Assembly: GCA_023105745.1 (NCBI GenBank)
Contig: JALGQZ010000013.1
Coordinates: forward strand, 23,198,605 to 23,262,604
DNA: 64,000 nucleotides
Origin: Austropuccinia psidii
Taxonomy: Eukaryota > Basidiomycota > Pucciniomycetes > Pucciniales > Sphaerophragmiaceae
Reading direction: 5' to 3'
In this document: piece by piece, positions 21,546-34,205 of the stretch
Numbering within the stretch: the first letter of the stretch is position 1
Layout of the letters: each line of letters begins with the position of its first letter
Translations under genes and position numbers: made by a program
The notes under the pieces: generated by a model
Seen by the model: the letters and a program-made list of their open reading frames with translations, nothing else
The model's database searches: none
Told to the model about the DNA's origin: nothing

Positions 21546-23095
21546 TTCAGAGAGTCATACAAGCAAGACATTAATTGAAATATCTTAAAATCCTTACTGA
21601 ATAAGTACTGTAAAGACACAGCTTTGGTAAATTTATTAGATAAAATATGAACATCTTCCCATTCTGAAGTAATATTTCACTTTTTTGACAGCATGATCTA
21701 TCACAGAACTGAAAATTGTTGTGTAATAAGATTGTGCAGTAGATTCATTATCAATACCATTATCCATAAATGTGATGATAGCATCTATTCTGTATACCTA
21801 TCAGAGGACAGGAAAATTGAAAAAGTAAATAACTTTGCATGATGACAATCTTTGAGGACAAAAACCATTAAATATTTCCATATTAAGACAAATGCCAAAA
21901 AGAAAACAGGAGCAAAGGCAAGAGGTTTGGACTTATGATTCATATTCAAGAACCAAAATCCACCTGGGGAGTTGTTCACATGGATCACAGAACTACCTCC
22001 AAGTGGTGAAAAGAGTCATAATTCTTGCTTGGACACTGTAGAAAGATATAGCAAGACTCCCATATTCTTACCATGTCATAAATATGGTACTGCTATGGAT
22101 ACAGCTCCCTTCCAATGTAATAGAGTCGTTTCTCATACAGTGTTGTTTAAACATATGATAGGTTAAAGAGACCCCAAGTTTAAATCTGGACTTTAGACCA
22201 ATCTTCACAAATGTTTTTGGGACCAAGTTCTATTTTCAATAGCATACCACCCTCAAACTGATGGGCTAGACAAGAAAATGATTCAAACCTCAGAGGATGT
22301 GATAAAGACATTTTGTGCCTATGCTTTAGAATTCAAATAATCAGATTGCTTTACTCATTACTGTCACACTTTAATACCTGAATTGGAATTGGAACATGAG
22401 ACATCTGTTCATTCTTCCAAAGGTCAAACGCCTCCTATGTTCAAAAAGGCTGGAATCCAAGGCTCCCAGCAGATACACTTGGCAAGGACTGAATTTACAT
22501 TCATCCTTCAGCTCCCAGATTCAAGTTTATTATTGATAAAGTGACACACAATTCAAGAACAAGAATGAATTCTGTTTTTATTATGCAAAAAAGTTATGGG
22601 ACAAGAGTCATAAAGTACAAGACCTCCAAGGAGGGAAGTTAGGTCTAGTTTTAACCTTAAATTTTGATAAAATACAAATATCAAAGAAATTTAAATATTC
22701 TTATGTAGGACCTTTTGTTATTTTTGCCTTAAATAGAGCCAATGCAGTTCAAGTGGAATTTAATAGCAAATTAGAAAAAACCCACCCCACCTTTTCAGTC
22801 ACCCTGATGAAGCCTTATAAGCCAGCTTATGAAGAATTGTTTCCTTTAAGGAACCCTACTCCTTTAACTGTACCACCAGTGGAACATAATGAGCACAAAA
22901 AGATAAAGAAAGTGATAAAAGGAAAGTGACTCAGGGGTAAAAATCAAAGGAGATATCCTTTCAGATATAGAAACCCAGTACATGAAGATTAGTGGCTGAC
23001 AGAATCAGACAGACCTGACTCAGATGAACCTTTGAAAATATTGAGCCATGGAAGAAGGAAACAAGCCATAATTTTCCTATAAATGTTTTTAAGCA
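21546..23095 (+). pseudogene. Element C integrase and chromodomain remnant
   Basis: Fragments in several frames are a zinc-domain trace (21740-21900), a core piece at 21972-22166 (DTVERYSKTPIFLPCHKYGTA), then RDPKFKSGL and an [10 protein letters not shown] block near 22240-22275, HYCHTLIPELELEHE near 22350-22400, and GPF-like and HPTFSV-like remains to about 22810. The last part (22900-23080) is basic, as expected for the tail. More than ten stops; no product is possible. Confidence 0.7.
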
Positions 23096-23209
23096 CTTAA
23101 TTTGAGTAATATTAAGAGGTTGGAAAGTGGACATTAACCCCTTTGGGTATTTCTAATTTTAAACTCACTGATAAAATTTCAGTACAATTTTAATTTCTTA
23201 TGGGAGGGA

Positions 23210-25116
23210 ATGTGGGCCTTGAAGTTTATTTTGCATACCCAAATACACCACAATTAATATAGAAATTCATTTTGAACTATGCATAACCCATAACTCATTA
23301 ATATATCCGAAATTTCTAATTTTTCATTTAAGAAAAGATAAATACCTCTTTTGTTTATATGTAAATCCATGGGTTTAAGGGCACATTTGGATTTACAAAA
23401 AATATTTCCTAGGGTAGCTCCATAGGGTGAATAACCTTAAATTAATTCTATGAGGTGGTAATATGGAAAATACTTTAACACCACACAAAAGAATTTTGAA
23501 AAGTTTCCTTTTGAGCAATTTCACACCAAAATAATGGGAATGTGAGAAATTCCATGTTGAATATACACTAAGAATAGTGTTATGAATGTTTGTGGAACTT
23601 ACAATTACCCTTTTCTTACATACAGTTTTCATACACCCTTTGTGGATATTGGTCTTGAAGCCTGAATTACTATTTTTTGCATAAAAATATCTAAGGTGGT
23701 AAAAGACATCAGAGAGAGCCAGGGTACCCCACTTCTGAGTCCTCTGAGGCATGGATAGCTCTAAATCTTGAATCCATGTATTATAATTTCCCAATTAGTA
23801 CACTGAAGCTTTTTGGGAACTTGGTTACCAACTTAAGGTCCCATTAAATCATAATAAAATTGCAAATAAGCTGCTATTTTGATGTAAAAATGAGGTAAAG
23901 AGAAACTCTGACTGCTGTAAACATGTCCATTATGAATGATTTTCCATAGATAACCATAATAATATTAATTTAAACCCTCTTTTGACTATTATCGACTAAT
24001 TTACCTTATGGCAACTAGCTGAACTATACTTTTTGTGTTTCTATGTAGAAATGAGATAGAAACTTCAAAGATTCATTAAAAAGACCATTATTAATGAATC
24101 ATTCTCAAACATTAAGGGTCATTGATAAGGGGAGAATCCACAATGAAAAGAAAAAGAATTATTAATTCATAATTCAAATAAACATTTTTACTTATAGTAC
24201 ATTTTTGATGATCTCAAATGAGAGACTGAATTTACATAAATTCACAGTAAATACAACCTGTGATGAAATTTCCATGAAAATTGATACTTTTGAGAAAAGA
24301 AATTTTTGAAATAAAAGAATATTCACCATTCTAAACCTTTATTTCTTAACCATAAATTGATTGGTAGTCATGTAAATTGACTGAATCAAGTAATTATGTT
24401 AATTTCACATGACTAAAAGTAATTAAATCATTAAATCAATGAAGGGAAAAGGTTTCTCACTCACTGTATTTCATTTTGAGCCATGCAACACCTATGCGGG
24501 CTCTTTTAGACTTATATGAGGCCTACTCTTGCTGTTTCTTCCAAAATCATCTTATTATTCACTCTTATCATTAGTACCAATAAGTAAGCATTAGTTCAAA
24601 TCCTTTCTTAAGTATTTTAATCTTTCAAAATTGATTATAAGTATTTGAAATCAAAGAAATAAGCTATTTTCAACATCTTTCAACTGTTTCATTGCCTTAT
24701 TAGTATTATAAATAAATTTTAATCCTTTAGATTGACAAATAATCTGTCAAATCACTCTTCCAATTCTTTTCCAGGGATTTTTGGAGTATTAGTAAGTTTT
24801 TGAATAATTCTTAAAGTCTTTTTTCTATATTTTGTAGTTATCTTCAAAAATTAAATAGAATTATCAATTAAAATAATTTTATATTATTTTTATAAGTTTT
24901 ATTAATAATACTTCTTGAAATTGTCTCTAGTAGACAATTAATTCTTACTGTTATAATCACTGGTAGTTTATAACAAGTAAAAAAATAATTTATAAATTAA
25001 ATTTTTATTTGTGGCTACAATAAATTTATTCGTTATATTTCATAAGAAAATTCGTATTACTCTTAATTAATAGTAATATTATCAAGAGTTTCACTAGTAA
25101 ATCTTAAAATATTACA
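23210..25116 (+). repeat. Element C 3' LTR
   Basis: The LTR starts TGTGGGCCTTGAAG after the purine tract and contains a block CCTAGGGTAGCTCCATAGGGTG (23409-23430) and GAGCCAGGGTACCCCACT (about 23717-23735). Both recur in the copies at 38826-40980 and, inverted, at 25117-27030. The right end is set by the end of similarity near ATCAAGAGTTTCACTAG (25081-25097). It carries no gene; the minus ORF at 23393-23794 is part of the repeat. Confidence 0.65.
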
Positions 25117-27030
25117 ATTAATCAAGAATACTATGACTTGTCTTATGAATTATGATAGATAAATTTCTTTTAAGCACAAATTAATAGAAAATTGCTTAAG
25201 TATTTCTTTTTCTTCTTGGAAAGTACTATTTATTATAACAGTAAGCAGTAAACATCTCATAGAATAAATTACAAGTAGATTCAATAATAAGAAATTTTAT
25301 TAAAATAACATCAATTTTTTTTAATTGATAATTACCCTTAGCAAGAGAAATTATTATTAATTCTTGAAGAAAACTAAAGAAATAGAGAAAAAATCTTCAA
25401 TGATTCAATAAATCACTCATTAATAATAAAATGATACCTTGAAGAAATCTGGTAGATTGATTTGATGGATTATTTGTTGATTCAAAGGATGAAATGTTTA
25501 TTCAAAAAATTAATACATCCATTAATAGTGAAAAACTATTAGAAGTAGTAATAGTCTTTGATTTCAAATATTTTTATATTATTTAGGGGATTTAAAATAC
25601 TTGATAATTATTTTATAAATAGTTCTTCCTATTTGTCATTAATAATTTCATGATTTAAATAAATAATAATAGGATATCTTCAAAAAAAGCAATAGTAGGC
25701 TCTCTTCAATCCCACAATAGCTTGCATGGATTTTCCATGTAGAAAACTTACAAAAAAGTGAGTGAGGAAGCAGTTGACCTCTTTTTATTATTGATTATAT
25801 CACTTTTTGTCACTTAATATTTTCATAATTGTTTAGTTAATTCATTTTATGCGTCTACAAACCCACTTATTTTTGAGAAATAAAGGATTTACTACTTTAA
25901 AGATCCTATTATTAAAGAATTAAAATTCTTTTTTCCAATTCATCAATTTTATTGTAAATTTTATCACAGGTTTTATTTTCTGTGAATTTTTCAAGATTCA
26001 GTGTTTCACATGGAATTTAAGTAAAACTTTTACTTTAAATTATAAATTCATAATTATTTTTTGTTTGAGTGTATATTATTCCTTCCTCAATTTATACTGA
26101 AAGTTTTAGAAGGATTAATAAGGAATTGTATTATAATTGGATTTTTGGAGTTTTACATCATTTGCTATGTATTGTAAGCAAATATTATAATGACAACTGG
26201 TTTCTATCAGGTAGTTTCAAGGATGATATTTCAAAAAAGTGTTTTAATTACTCTTTTTCTGGTTTTCTATGGAAAATAATTAAGAATAGACTTGGATAAA
26301 GCAGTGATAATTTCTCATCTCCTCTTTTTCATATTGAAATAGCAGCTTATTTACTATTTTCTCATTATTGAATTGGATATCAACTTGGTAACAAGATTCC
26401 AGAAAGGTTTAAATAGACTCATTGGGCTAATATCAGACATTTATTCAGGATTTATGACTATCTATGCCTCAGAGTCCTCATTAATTGGGGTACCCTGGCT
26501 CTCTTTGATATCTTTTCTCCCCTTCAGCTATTTTCACATCAAAAATAGTAATCCAAGGTTAAAGACTGATATCCACTATTGGTGGATAAAGCCTTTATGT
26601 ATAAATATATTATTTTTAAGGTCCAAAAGCATTCATGACACTAATCTTATTGTATAATTAACATGGGAATTCCAAGAATACCCTTATTTTGGTGTGAAAA
26701 TGCAAAAATAAAGTTCACAAATGATATATTTGGTATTAATGATGAGGTGTTTAATTATTTTCCATATTACCACCTAATAAAGCTCATTTAATCTTTTTCA
26801 ATTTATGGAGCTACACTAGGTGAACATTTGTGTATAATCCAAATCCACCCCTAACTCCATGCATTCACTTACTCACAAAAGGTTATTCATACTTCTCTAT
26901 ATGAAAGATGATGAATTGTGGTTATATAAATGAATTTGGTTTTGGTTATATTACAGATTTAATCTTAATATTAATTGTGGCCTATTTGAGTATGCACTCC
27001 AGCTTTTAAGCATATTTTTCTCATTTATAC
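25117..27030 (-). repeat. Inverted LTR of the element C family
   Basis: The reverse complement of 26380-26880 aligns with 23370-23830: shared blocks are AGTGTAGCTCCATA, GGTGGTAATATGGAAAATA, TTTCACACCAAAATAA, GAGAGCCAGGGTACCCCA and CTCTGAGGCAT. Further in, 25690-25790 aligns inverted with 24445-24560. This copy lies tail-to-tail with the element C LTR, so the pair makes an imperfect inverted repeat with arms of about 1.9 kb. The ORF at 26373-26657 is repeat sequence, not a gene. Confidence 0.65.
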
Positions 27031-29459
27031 CTTTTTTTTGTCCTCATAGCTTATACATCTCTCCAAGCCATTCAATTTTTCTGATGTGTAATAAAATTCC
27101 TTCCTTTTAATTCTAAAATATTATTTAACTTCCTACTTTGAATAATACATTTTATTAAGATAACAGCCTTACTTTTTTAAGCCCCAGATTATAGGATGTG
27201 TTTTTCTTTTAAAATGAAAATTTTTATAGAGTTTTTCTGTTATTTCTAAAAATTTCAATTCTATTAAAATGAGATACATATACTAGATTAAATTTTTCCC
27301 CATATTGCTCTTTTAATACATAAACTCTAATAAAATATAGTAGACATAAAAACAAGCAAATCAATATTCTAGATTCAAATTGGCAAAATGTTTATGACTG
27401 TTTTTGGCTGTACTAAGAGCTATGTAGTTTGAGCTTGTAAATGTGTTTTACCTTTTTTATAAAATAATTTCATAACTCACCTTTTCATTACTATATATTT
27501 ATTAAAATAGATATAATTTCTTTTGAAACAGATTTTGAAAAATAACATGTACAGAAACCAATTTATTCAAGTAAAAGTATCATAATTCTCTGATTTTATA
27601 ATAAACCTCATGTATGGATTAAAAAAATACCTTCAATTTTAAATTCTTGATTATATATTTGTAAAATTTAGTGAGCTAATCATTGATTTAAATTAATATA
27701 TTTTTGATATGGAATTGAAATTTAAATTAGGTAGGTTTCACATAGCATTTTTTTTCTAAGTGTTAAGAAGTATAGGAGTTATCGATTTTATCTTTCAAGC
27801 CTTTAACTTTTTTAAAAAAAAACCCATTATGGAAAAGGACTCAAAATTATTAATTCACAGAAATTCAAATTACTTTTTCAATATCAAATACTAACTGTAC
27901 CAAAGTAGAATATCCTAGAAAGAAGTAAGAAATTTGAATTTAAAAATCCAAATAGAGATTAATCATTATACTTTTATTATAAAAGAAGTTATTTGTATAA
28001 ATTTCTAGTTTTTATCTTGTTTCTATGGTTTTTTTCATCACTTAATCAAGAAACTTCTGCAAATACCTTCGTCTACATTATCTTGGAGCTTTAATTTCAC
28101 TTTTGATAAACACAAGAATATCTTAAATGAATCAAATAGTATAATTTAAGATGGTCAAATACCAGAATCCAAGTTTATTCTCCAGTTTTGAAATTTAGGC
28201 TCAATTAAAATATAGTCCAAGAAAATAAAGTCTAGCTTACCAAATTTTTCACATGATTATGGGAAATGACTTGAGATTTCTTGATATTGAGAAAAAATCT
28301 TATCGTATTTAGGCAACAAAGGGATTATTCCTTAGTTTTTTGAGCTTACGATCTTATGTGGTTGTTTGCAATGTAAAAAAAATAATAATAATAAATTGGT
28401 TTGAGAACAGAGATAGATTTCTTATATCAGCCTTTGAAAAATAATATGGGATTCTCATTATTGAGATCATGCTCCTGGAGTGATGATAAAACACAGTATA
28501 CATCTTTTCCATTGAATATCTTATTGTGGTTGGATAAAATAGCTGTAATTTCCTATGAGGAGTTCTTTAAGTAACTAACAAATTCAGTGGTATCAGTTTC
28601 ATCCATGATCTTAGATCAAGCCACTATGAGTCTTCTTCATAACATATGGAAAAATTGTCACAAAATCACAATTTGATAGAAATGAATGATTTTGAAAAGA
28701 AAATCAGTGTCAAACTGTTACTTTCCAGGGTTATTTGGGTTTGCCAAAGAATCCTTTATTAATGGCATATTTTTTCATTGTATGTTTCTAGGATCTTTTA
28801 ATTTTTTGGAGGAATATGATCCCAAAGCTCCTACTATTGATATTTTTTCTTTAACTTGTCTTCTCATTGTGTTATTGTTTAAAGTTTGAACTTATTACTG
28901 TTTTCATTTTCGAAAAGATCAAGCCAGATTTAGCATAGCTATAAGAAAATTAAAATCATGGTTGTGTCATTTTAAAAAAACATTCGTAAAAACCATATTG
29001 GAATAATGATATCCTCAAGGGGAAGGATTAATTTCAATTCTGTTTTATTTGTGTATTTCTTCAAATAATATTCATTTCTATTATTTATATATTTCACTGA
29101 TAAGTACTCACATAAACAGTCATTGCTGTATAATTGGATTTTCTACGTGATAAATAGATGGCTCTTTTTTAAACTTATTATCCTTAAAATGTCTATGCTA
29201 TCATTTATAAAACCGTTATAATTTCATTCTTCATTGGCTACTCTTGACAAAAATGGAACAGTTTTCAGACTTGATGTTTTTAAATAAATTGAATAATAAA
29301 ATCGAGTTAAGAAATCGATTGAAATGATCGAATTAAATATTAGTACATTTAAATTCTTTTGAAGTCGATTAATTATACCTAATGCAATATCAAGAAAAAA
29401 CGTAAGATGGCTAAAAGCAGAACCATTTAGATACTAATTTTAACTAAATTGGTGAATTA
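27031..29459. other. AT-rich stretch, nothing recognised
   Basis: No conserved motif, RNA gene or repeat was identified. One open frame of 67 codons at 28686-28889 on the plus strand is Phe/Leu-rich and resembles none of the families in the window. Confidence 0.5.
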
Positions 29460-30267
29460 TGTACAAGGTAGTTAATAGGCTTCTACTGGGGAAAATGTAG
29501 TTGATATTACCCCTCTCAGCTCTCTCCGTACTTTTAAAAGGCTGCAAGAATGCATGGGCAAGAATTCAAGTAGCTTCTAATAGTGGATAAAGACTCAAGC
29601 TTCAAACCTCAACCGGAGGGGAGGATATGCAACCAAAAACAGCCTGCAAGGGAAATTGTTCTCACTTCCAAGACTCAATAAGATCAATTACAGCTCACGT
29701 GAAAACTTAGGTGCAGCTTGCGCTTCATGCGTGAGAGAAAACTGAGCAAGAATATACACATCGCCAGGTCAGGAACAGAAATTGCATTGAAAGGAAAAGC
29801 GTCATAAAACCATGGTCAAAAAATGAAGGAACTGCTGAGCACATACAGAGAGCTACAAAGCATTGTCACCTCAGCGCACCAATGGTTGATGAATGATAGA
29901 GCAAGCCACTGTGCAATATCAACATCTTTGTTTTTGATATACCTGACTGAAATATTTGCTGAATGAGAGTTTCCACCTTTGTTACAATCAACTGAGAAGA
30001 AAGTATTGATTTCAACTTGAGAGTCAGGTTTACCGAGATTTCTTCGTCCCGAAGGTTAGGAAGTGAATGAATGCAAGCTGCTTAAAACCGCATGTCTTTA
30101 GTTTCAGAAAGTGATTGGAGAGTAATGAAACACTAGAATACTTCTTTACAAATTGTTCGAAAAACATGAGTCATAAGGGAAGCGAAATGGTAAAATTTAA
30201 GTACAGGTTGTCTGAGTTTCTGACTTGAAGCTACTAAACGACGCGGTGAGGTTGCCAGACAGTCGAC
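29460..30267. other. Downstream flank of host gene
   Basis: Base composition is visibly less AT-rich than on either side. No open frame above 60 codons and no tRNA-like fold was seen. It may hold the 3' untranslated region of the host gene or further short exons. Confidence 0.4.
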
Positions 30268-33200
30268 TCAATCCCAGGTGACTGAAGGCACATCGTCAAA
30301 GTTTGAGAAACTTATCAGTTCTTTACCTTCAGGAGGAATTTCATTTTGGCTCACAGGCCTCGTTAATTCAAGAAAAAGTCGGAGTTGTGGATCGATTGAA
30401 GGCTCACTTGTGAAAAGCAAACAGCCTAAAGGCTGTAATGCACGGGTAAATTGAAGATGCAAACTGAAAGCTCGTGCAAGCGAGAAGGTAACGGGGAAGG
30501 GAATTTCAAAACGGATGCTCCGCTAAGATTCCTAGAAGGGAGCGTTGTAAGCTATGAGCGCGAAAAGAAAGCCAACATGCAAAACTCAACAAATTGGGGG
30601 GGTTTCCCCTGACATTGCAAATCAACACCAAGTCAATCAATTCTTCGAGGTGATATCCGCGCGAGTTGACAAATTTGCTTAGAGCAGGGAGCACTTCAGG
30701 ATTAAATTGTTCTTGCTGTCCAGCCACCACTAGCTGTCGGGAGCTTTAATAAGATGATGGTCGTTAGTCCAGGTTGGAAGCAGAGGAAAGAAAAAGAGAG
30801 TTAGGAAGGATGGGAAGTCAAGTTCCCTTATGGCTCACACGCCGCTTGAAGCGTAGCCTGCGACGACTGTGTCTGTGCTGAAGCGCGTGTGTTCGGAGCG
30901 ATCGCAAGTATGCTGAGGAATAAAAAACGTTTTAGCCCTCATTATCACTTGCACTACGTCTAGTGTCGTCCATGCTAACCTGATTGACATGAACCTGAAA
31001 GTTCTGTGAGGAAAAGGAGAAGTTTTTTCAAAAAAAAAAAAATTGTTTTAAATGTGTGATAAGGCATGGAAAAACAACTCATGGCATACCAGCTTGTGCA
31101 AAATATCAGAAAGAATTTTGAGCTCAACTACGCGCTTTGAATCACTAATGATTGTGCTCTCCTCAAGGCTCAGCATAGGAGTTGTATCACTAATGTGCGC
31201 TAAATTACCGTTCGAATCTTGTGGTAGAGATTGTAACGATGAGCTTGCGTTGTACTCAATCGTGGAGATGATTTGCTGCAATAGCGCCTCTGTCTCTTGC
31301 CAGCTGGGGACAACCTGCCTCCTCAACAATCAGCTTCACAGTGAGAAATGTTTACGTGCTTAGCACCAACTCACCATCCCGAGAGTGTTACCTGGAGTGA
31401 AAAGCAAAGTTTGACTATTTCCTCCAACCAAGGAGTTCAAACTTCTCTTTTGTATCTGAGGAGTGGCTTGGGCTAAAACAAAATAATTAGTACATTCAGT
31501 TAAATGTAAGATGAGACGCGAATTATTTACCAATCGTTGGCTTAGGTACGCTCTTCAACTTGGGGTCTTGGCTTGGCGACGTCATACGTTTGGTGGTTTC
31601 TATTACCATTCTTTTGAATCGGGTGTCTAAGACTCCAGAAAGCAAGCCCTGTTGCCTAAGTTGTTGGACTTTTCCCTCGATTTTGTGCAAATCTTTCAAT
31701 ACTTGACGTGTTTTTCTAAAGGCTTTTTTGGAAACGATTTCTTGGGTAAGATGATCCCTGAGGAGCTCTCGCATGACTTCTACCTTTGTAAGTAAAATGT
31801 AAGTGTTTTCTGATTGGCTCCACTTCTCTTTCAGCTGGTGGATCTTGTGCATGTGCTTTACAACATTCGGTGATTTCGGTGGAGCAATCTGCAGCGCCGA
31901 ATACTCGGCCACCCACTTGTCTCTGATCAGATTCATGCGGTATGCTTCGTGTGAAGACAGCTTGGAAAAAAGTTCTGTAGCTGCAAAGACCGCCGGAGGT
32001 GGTGGCTCCAGAGGATTTGGTTGGTAATCAGGAAGAACCCTTTGGGTTAGCGCAGATATTTGTTGAGCTACATTGGTCTCCGGTTGCGCAGCGTTTAACG
32101 GTTGGGCTTTCAGCTGCTTAAATTTTAGGTCGAGTTCTGCTAAAAGCTGCGTGTTCAATTGTTCCTTTTTTGCTTTGTGGAAAAGCTTTCGATCAAATTC
32201 TGGGAAAAGCTCTATTATTTGATCAATGGTCTCAGTGCGAGAATTGTGAGACCTTTCAAGGTTATATTGGAGGATCCTCAATTTATTCAGACGCTCATGG
32301 TTTTCAACAACGTTCGCAAAATGTTTGGCACTTGAGGTTTTAAGGGCAATCTTGGCTTGTTTTTCGTTTTCTATCCATAGTTGTTCGGCCTCCTTCTTGA
32401 GATTATTGAGCTGAAGCTTATTAGCCGATTTAACTTTGTTTTTATCTATCTTTCCTTTGGAGTTGGAAAATAATTTTGAATACGCGTCACTCCAACTCTT
32501 GAGTACCTTCTTAAATGCTTGGCGTGTTTCAGGCTCCATTTTCGCTCCAGTGGAGAGGGAATAATCTTTGAAGTAATAAGGAACAAAAGAGCGCTGTAAA
32601 CGAGGGGATAGCTTTCGGAAAAGATTACCGAGGGCCAAAGACGCTCGCGCCGTTACTTCCCTGAGGTATCGGCGCATACGCACATGCATGGGTGGCAAGG
32701 TTAGATGTTCAATTTCAGAGCCACCCTCGACTAGTTGGTACTCTGAGGGTAACTTCAGGTCGCTATTGATATCAGGGGGCTTGAGTTCTGCGTTTTTTGC
32801 CAACTCTTCCGGCGCCTTCGTTATTTGGCGATTGAAAAGGAAGTCCCTGGCCCCTGTGAGCGGATTCCGAAGGCTCCGCTTTGTCAGAGTAGCTCGTTCG
32901 CTGGATACATGTTGGCTGAACAAGCCATCAACAGCGCCGAAAAACAATATCTAGGACTTTAGCGTGTGGTAAGAAAGAGCCTGGTATATTCCGGATTATC
33001 GAACTTACATTTGGCAAATAATTGAAGAATAAATCTCTGCGTAGATCAGAAAGATCCATGGGGGGTCGGTCGTGAAGAATGAAAGGACCAAATGGAACAA
33101 GCATGGAATTTGAGATTAGAGGAATAGTGGCTCGCCAGAAATCATGAGAAAACAAGACTTTAAACCCACCTGAGACCGTTTGTGGACTTGTTTGGCGAAT

Positions 33201-33326
33201 CTCTCCAATCAAAAGACTTGTATACGCGTCCCAAATTTTTGCCGGCTGATCATGCTGGTAAGGCTTTGCCCGTGTTGCAGATAAAAAGACGAGGGTATAG
33301 ATGGCACTGGTAAAAAGTGATACCAT
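30268..33326 (-). CDS. Host gene: predicted secreted protein, about 8 exons
   Basis: The start ATG at 33326-33324 (context AAAATGG) opens a signal peptide, MVSLFTSAIYTLVFLSATRA. My exon model is 33326-33009, 32950-31531, 31472-31375, 31314-31090, 31003-30980, 30912-30841, 30733 to about 30640, and a last exon of about 30510-30268 ending in TGA. Introns of 58, 58, 60, 86, 67 and 107 bases start GTAAGT, GTAAAT, GTGAGT, GTATGC, GTTAGC and GTGTGA, end in AG, and keep the frame at every join. Branch-like TACTAAT and ACTAAC occur in introns 2 and 6. The large exon 2 (473 codons) is Lys/Glu/Leu-rich and helical. No domain recognised. The last donor is uncertain. Product roughly 800-850 residues; function unknown. 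Confidence 0.7.
32951..33008 (-). other. Host gene intron 1
   Basis: The donor GTAAGT follows codon AAT, and the acceptor TCCTAG stands directly before ATATTG. This 58-base intron joins the signal-peptide exon to the long exon in frame. Without splicing, the first frame ends at 32928 and the second has no ATG at its start. Confidence 0.75.
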
Positions 33327-34199
33327 TTTGCTTACATGGAATGTAGAGACACTTCAGAACTTCGGATGCTAGCGCGAGGTGCTCAATGAAATAGTTTTAA
33401 ATATCCTCTTATTCAGCTTAGGCTAGCAGAGAGTTAGCTTGCAGAACGCTCAACATGAAACATGGTTGAACTAAGCGTACAGTTTGGTTTCATTTTATTC
33501 TACACTTCAAAAGGTTTCAAGAATAGATAAATTTATAGCGAACGGAAACTTGAGGAATCGTTTCATTTTATCCGCCCAAACCAACCAACCGGCGGCGGCA
33601 ATAATTTGAGATTAAGACGTTTCCACAGGAGCGGTAAAGCTCTTTTGGGGAGAAATCGTGATATTTTCGTATAACTTGCTCACCTTTAAACCTCCGGATG
33701 GTTTCATGCAGGTTTCATAAGGCTCTGAATAACATCCAGCGCTATTCGATGTATTCACTTTAGATCGTTACTGACAAGAGTATGCCTGAGAGGATTGTAC
33801 AGGGATATTGGTATCAAGTGTCCTCTAGTATGATTCAATTGATAGTACCGCTCAACATTTGAAGTCTCACGAGCGCCCGTGAAGGCCCTCAAGGCGAAGC
33901 GTGTGATCAGTAGTAGTTGGCATCAGTACTTTGTGTGATAAAGAGTATTTTTATAAGGAAGAAAACATGCTATCATGGTATTACTCCAAGGAACGTCTGA
34001 AGAAGGACAAAACATGTCTGAGTGGATGTATTTACAAATTCCTAAAAGCGTAGGCTTAGGAATTGCGATATTTTTTATTTTTTTTCAACTGCTCTTGATT
34101 TCACATATCGGAGTGATGTGTATATCTGTTGTATGTGCGAAAAAACACATTTTAAAACTACGAATAATTATCATTCAAGTTTGTAAATGCATAAGTGTG
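33327..34199. other. Upstream flank of host gene
   Basis: This should contain the promoter of the host gene. No clear TATA box was placed. One plus-strand frame of 79 codons (33975-34214) is hydrophobic in the middle but has no other support. Confidence 0.4.
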
Positions 34200-34205
34200 T
34201 TTTGT

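Larger units (their letters stand above)
21030..23209 (+). mobile_element. Element C: 5'-truncated gypsy copy
   Basis: The plus-strand gypsy sequence starts abruptly in RNase H just right of the MULE end and runs through integrase to a purine tract (TATGGGAGGGAA, 23198-23209) and an LTR. Gag, protease and RT are absent. Stops are frequent throughout. A second conserved tract, GGTTGGAAAGTGGA (about 23119-23132), also appears in element A (about 5012-5026), linking the two families. Confidence 0.75.

Noticed and set aside
24590..24620. tRNA-like AGTTCAAATCC word
   Set aside because: No flanking stems or anticodon arm could be folded around it.
26373..26657. 94-codon plus-strand frame, similar to a minus-strand frame at 23393-23794
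   Set aside because: The similarity is explained by the inverted LTR copies that contain them; not a gene pair.
31052..32954. Plus-strand frames opposite the host gene
   Set aside because: The minus strand has consistent splice sites and frame; these are shadows.
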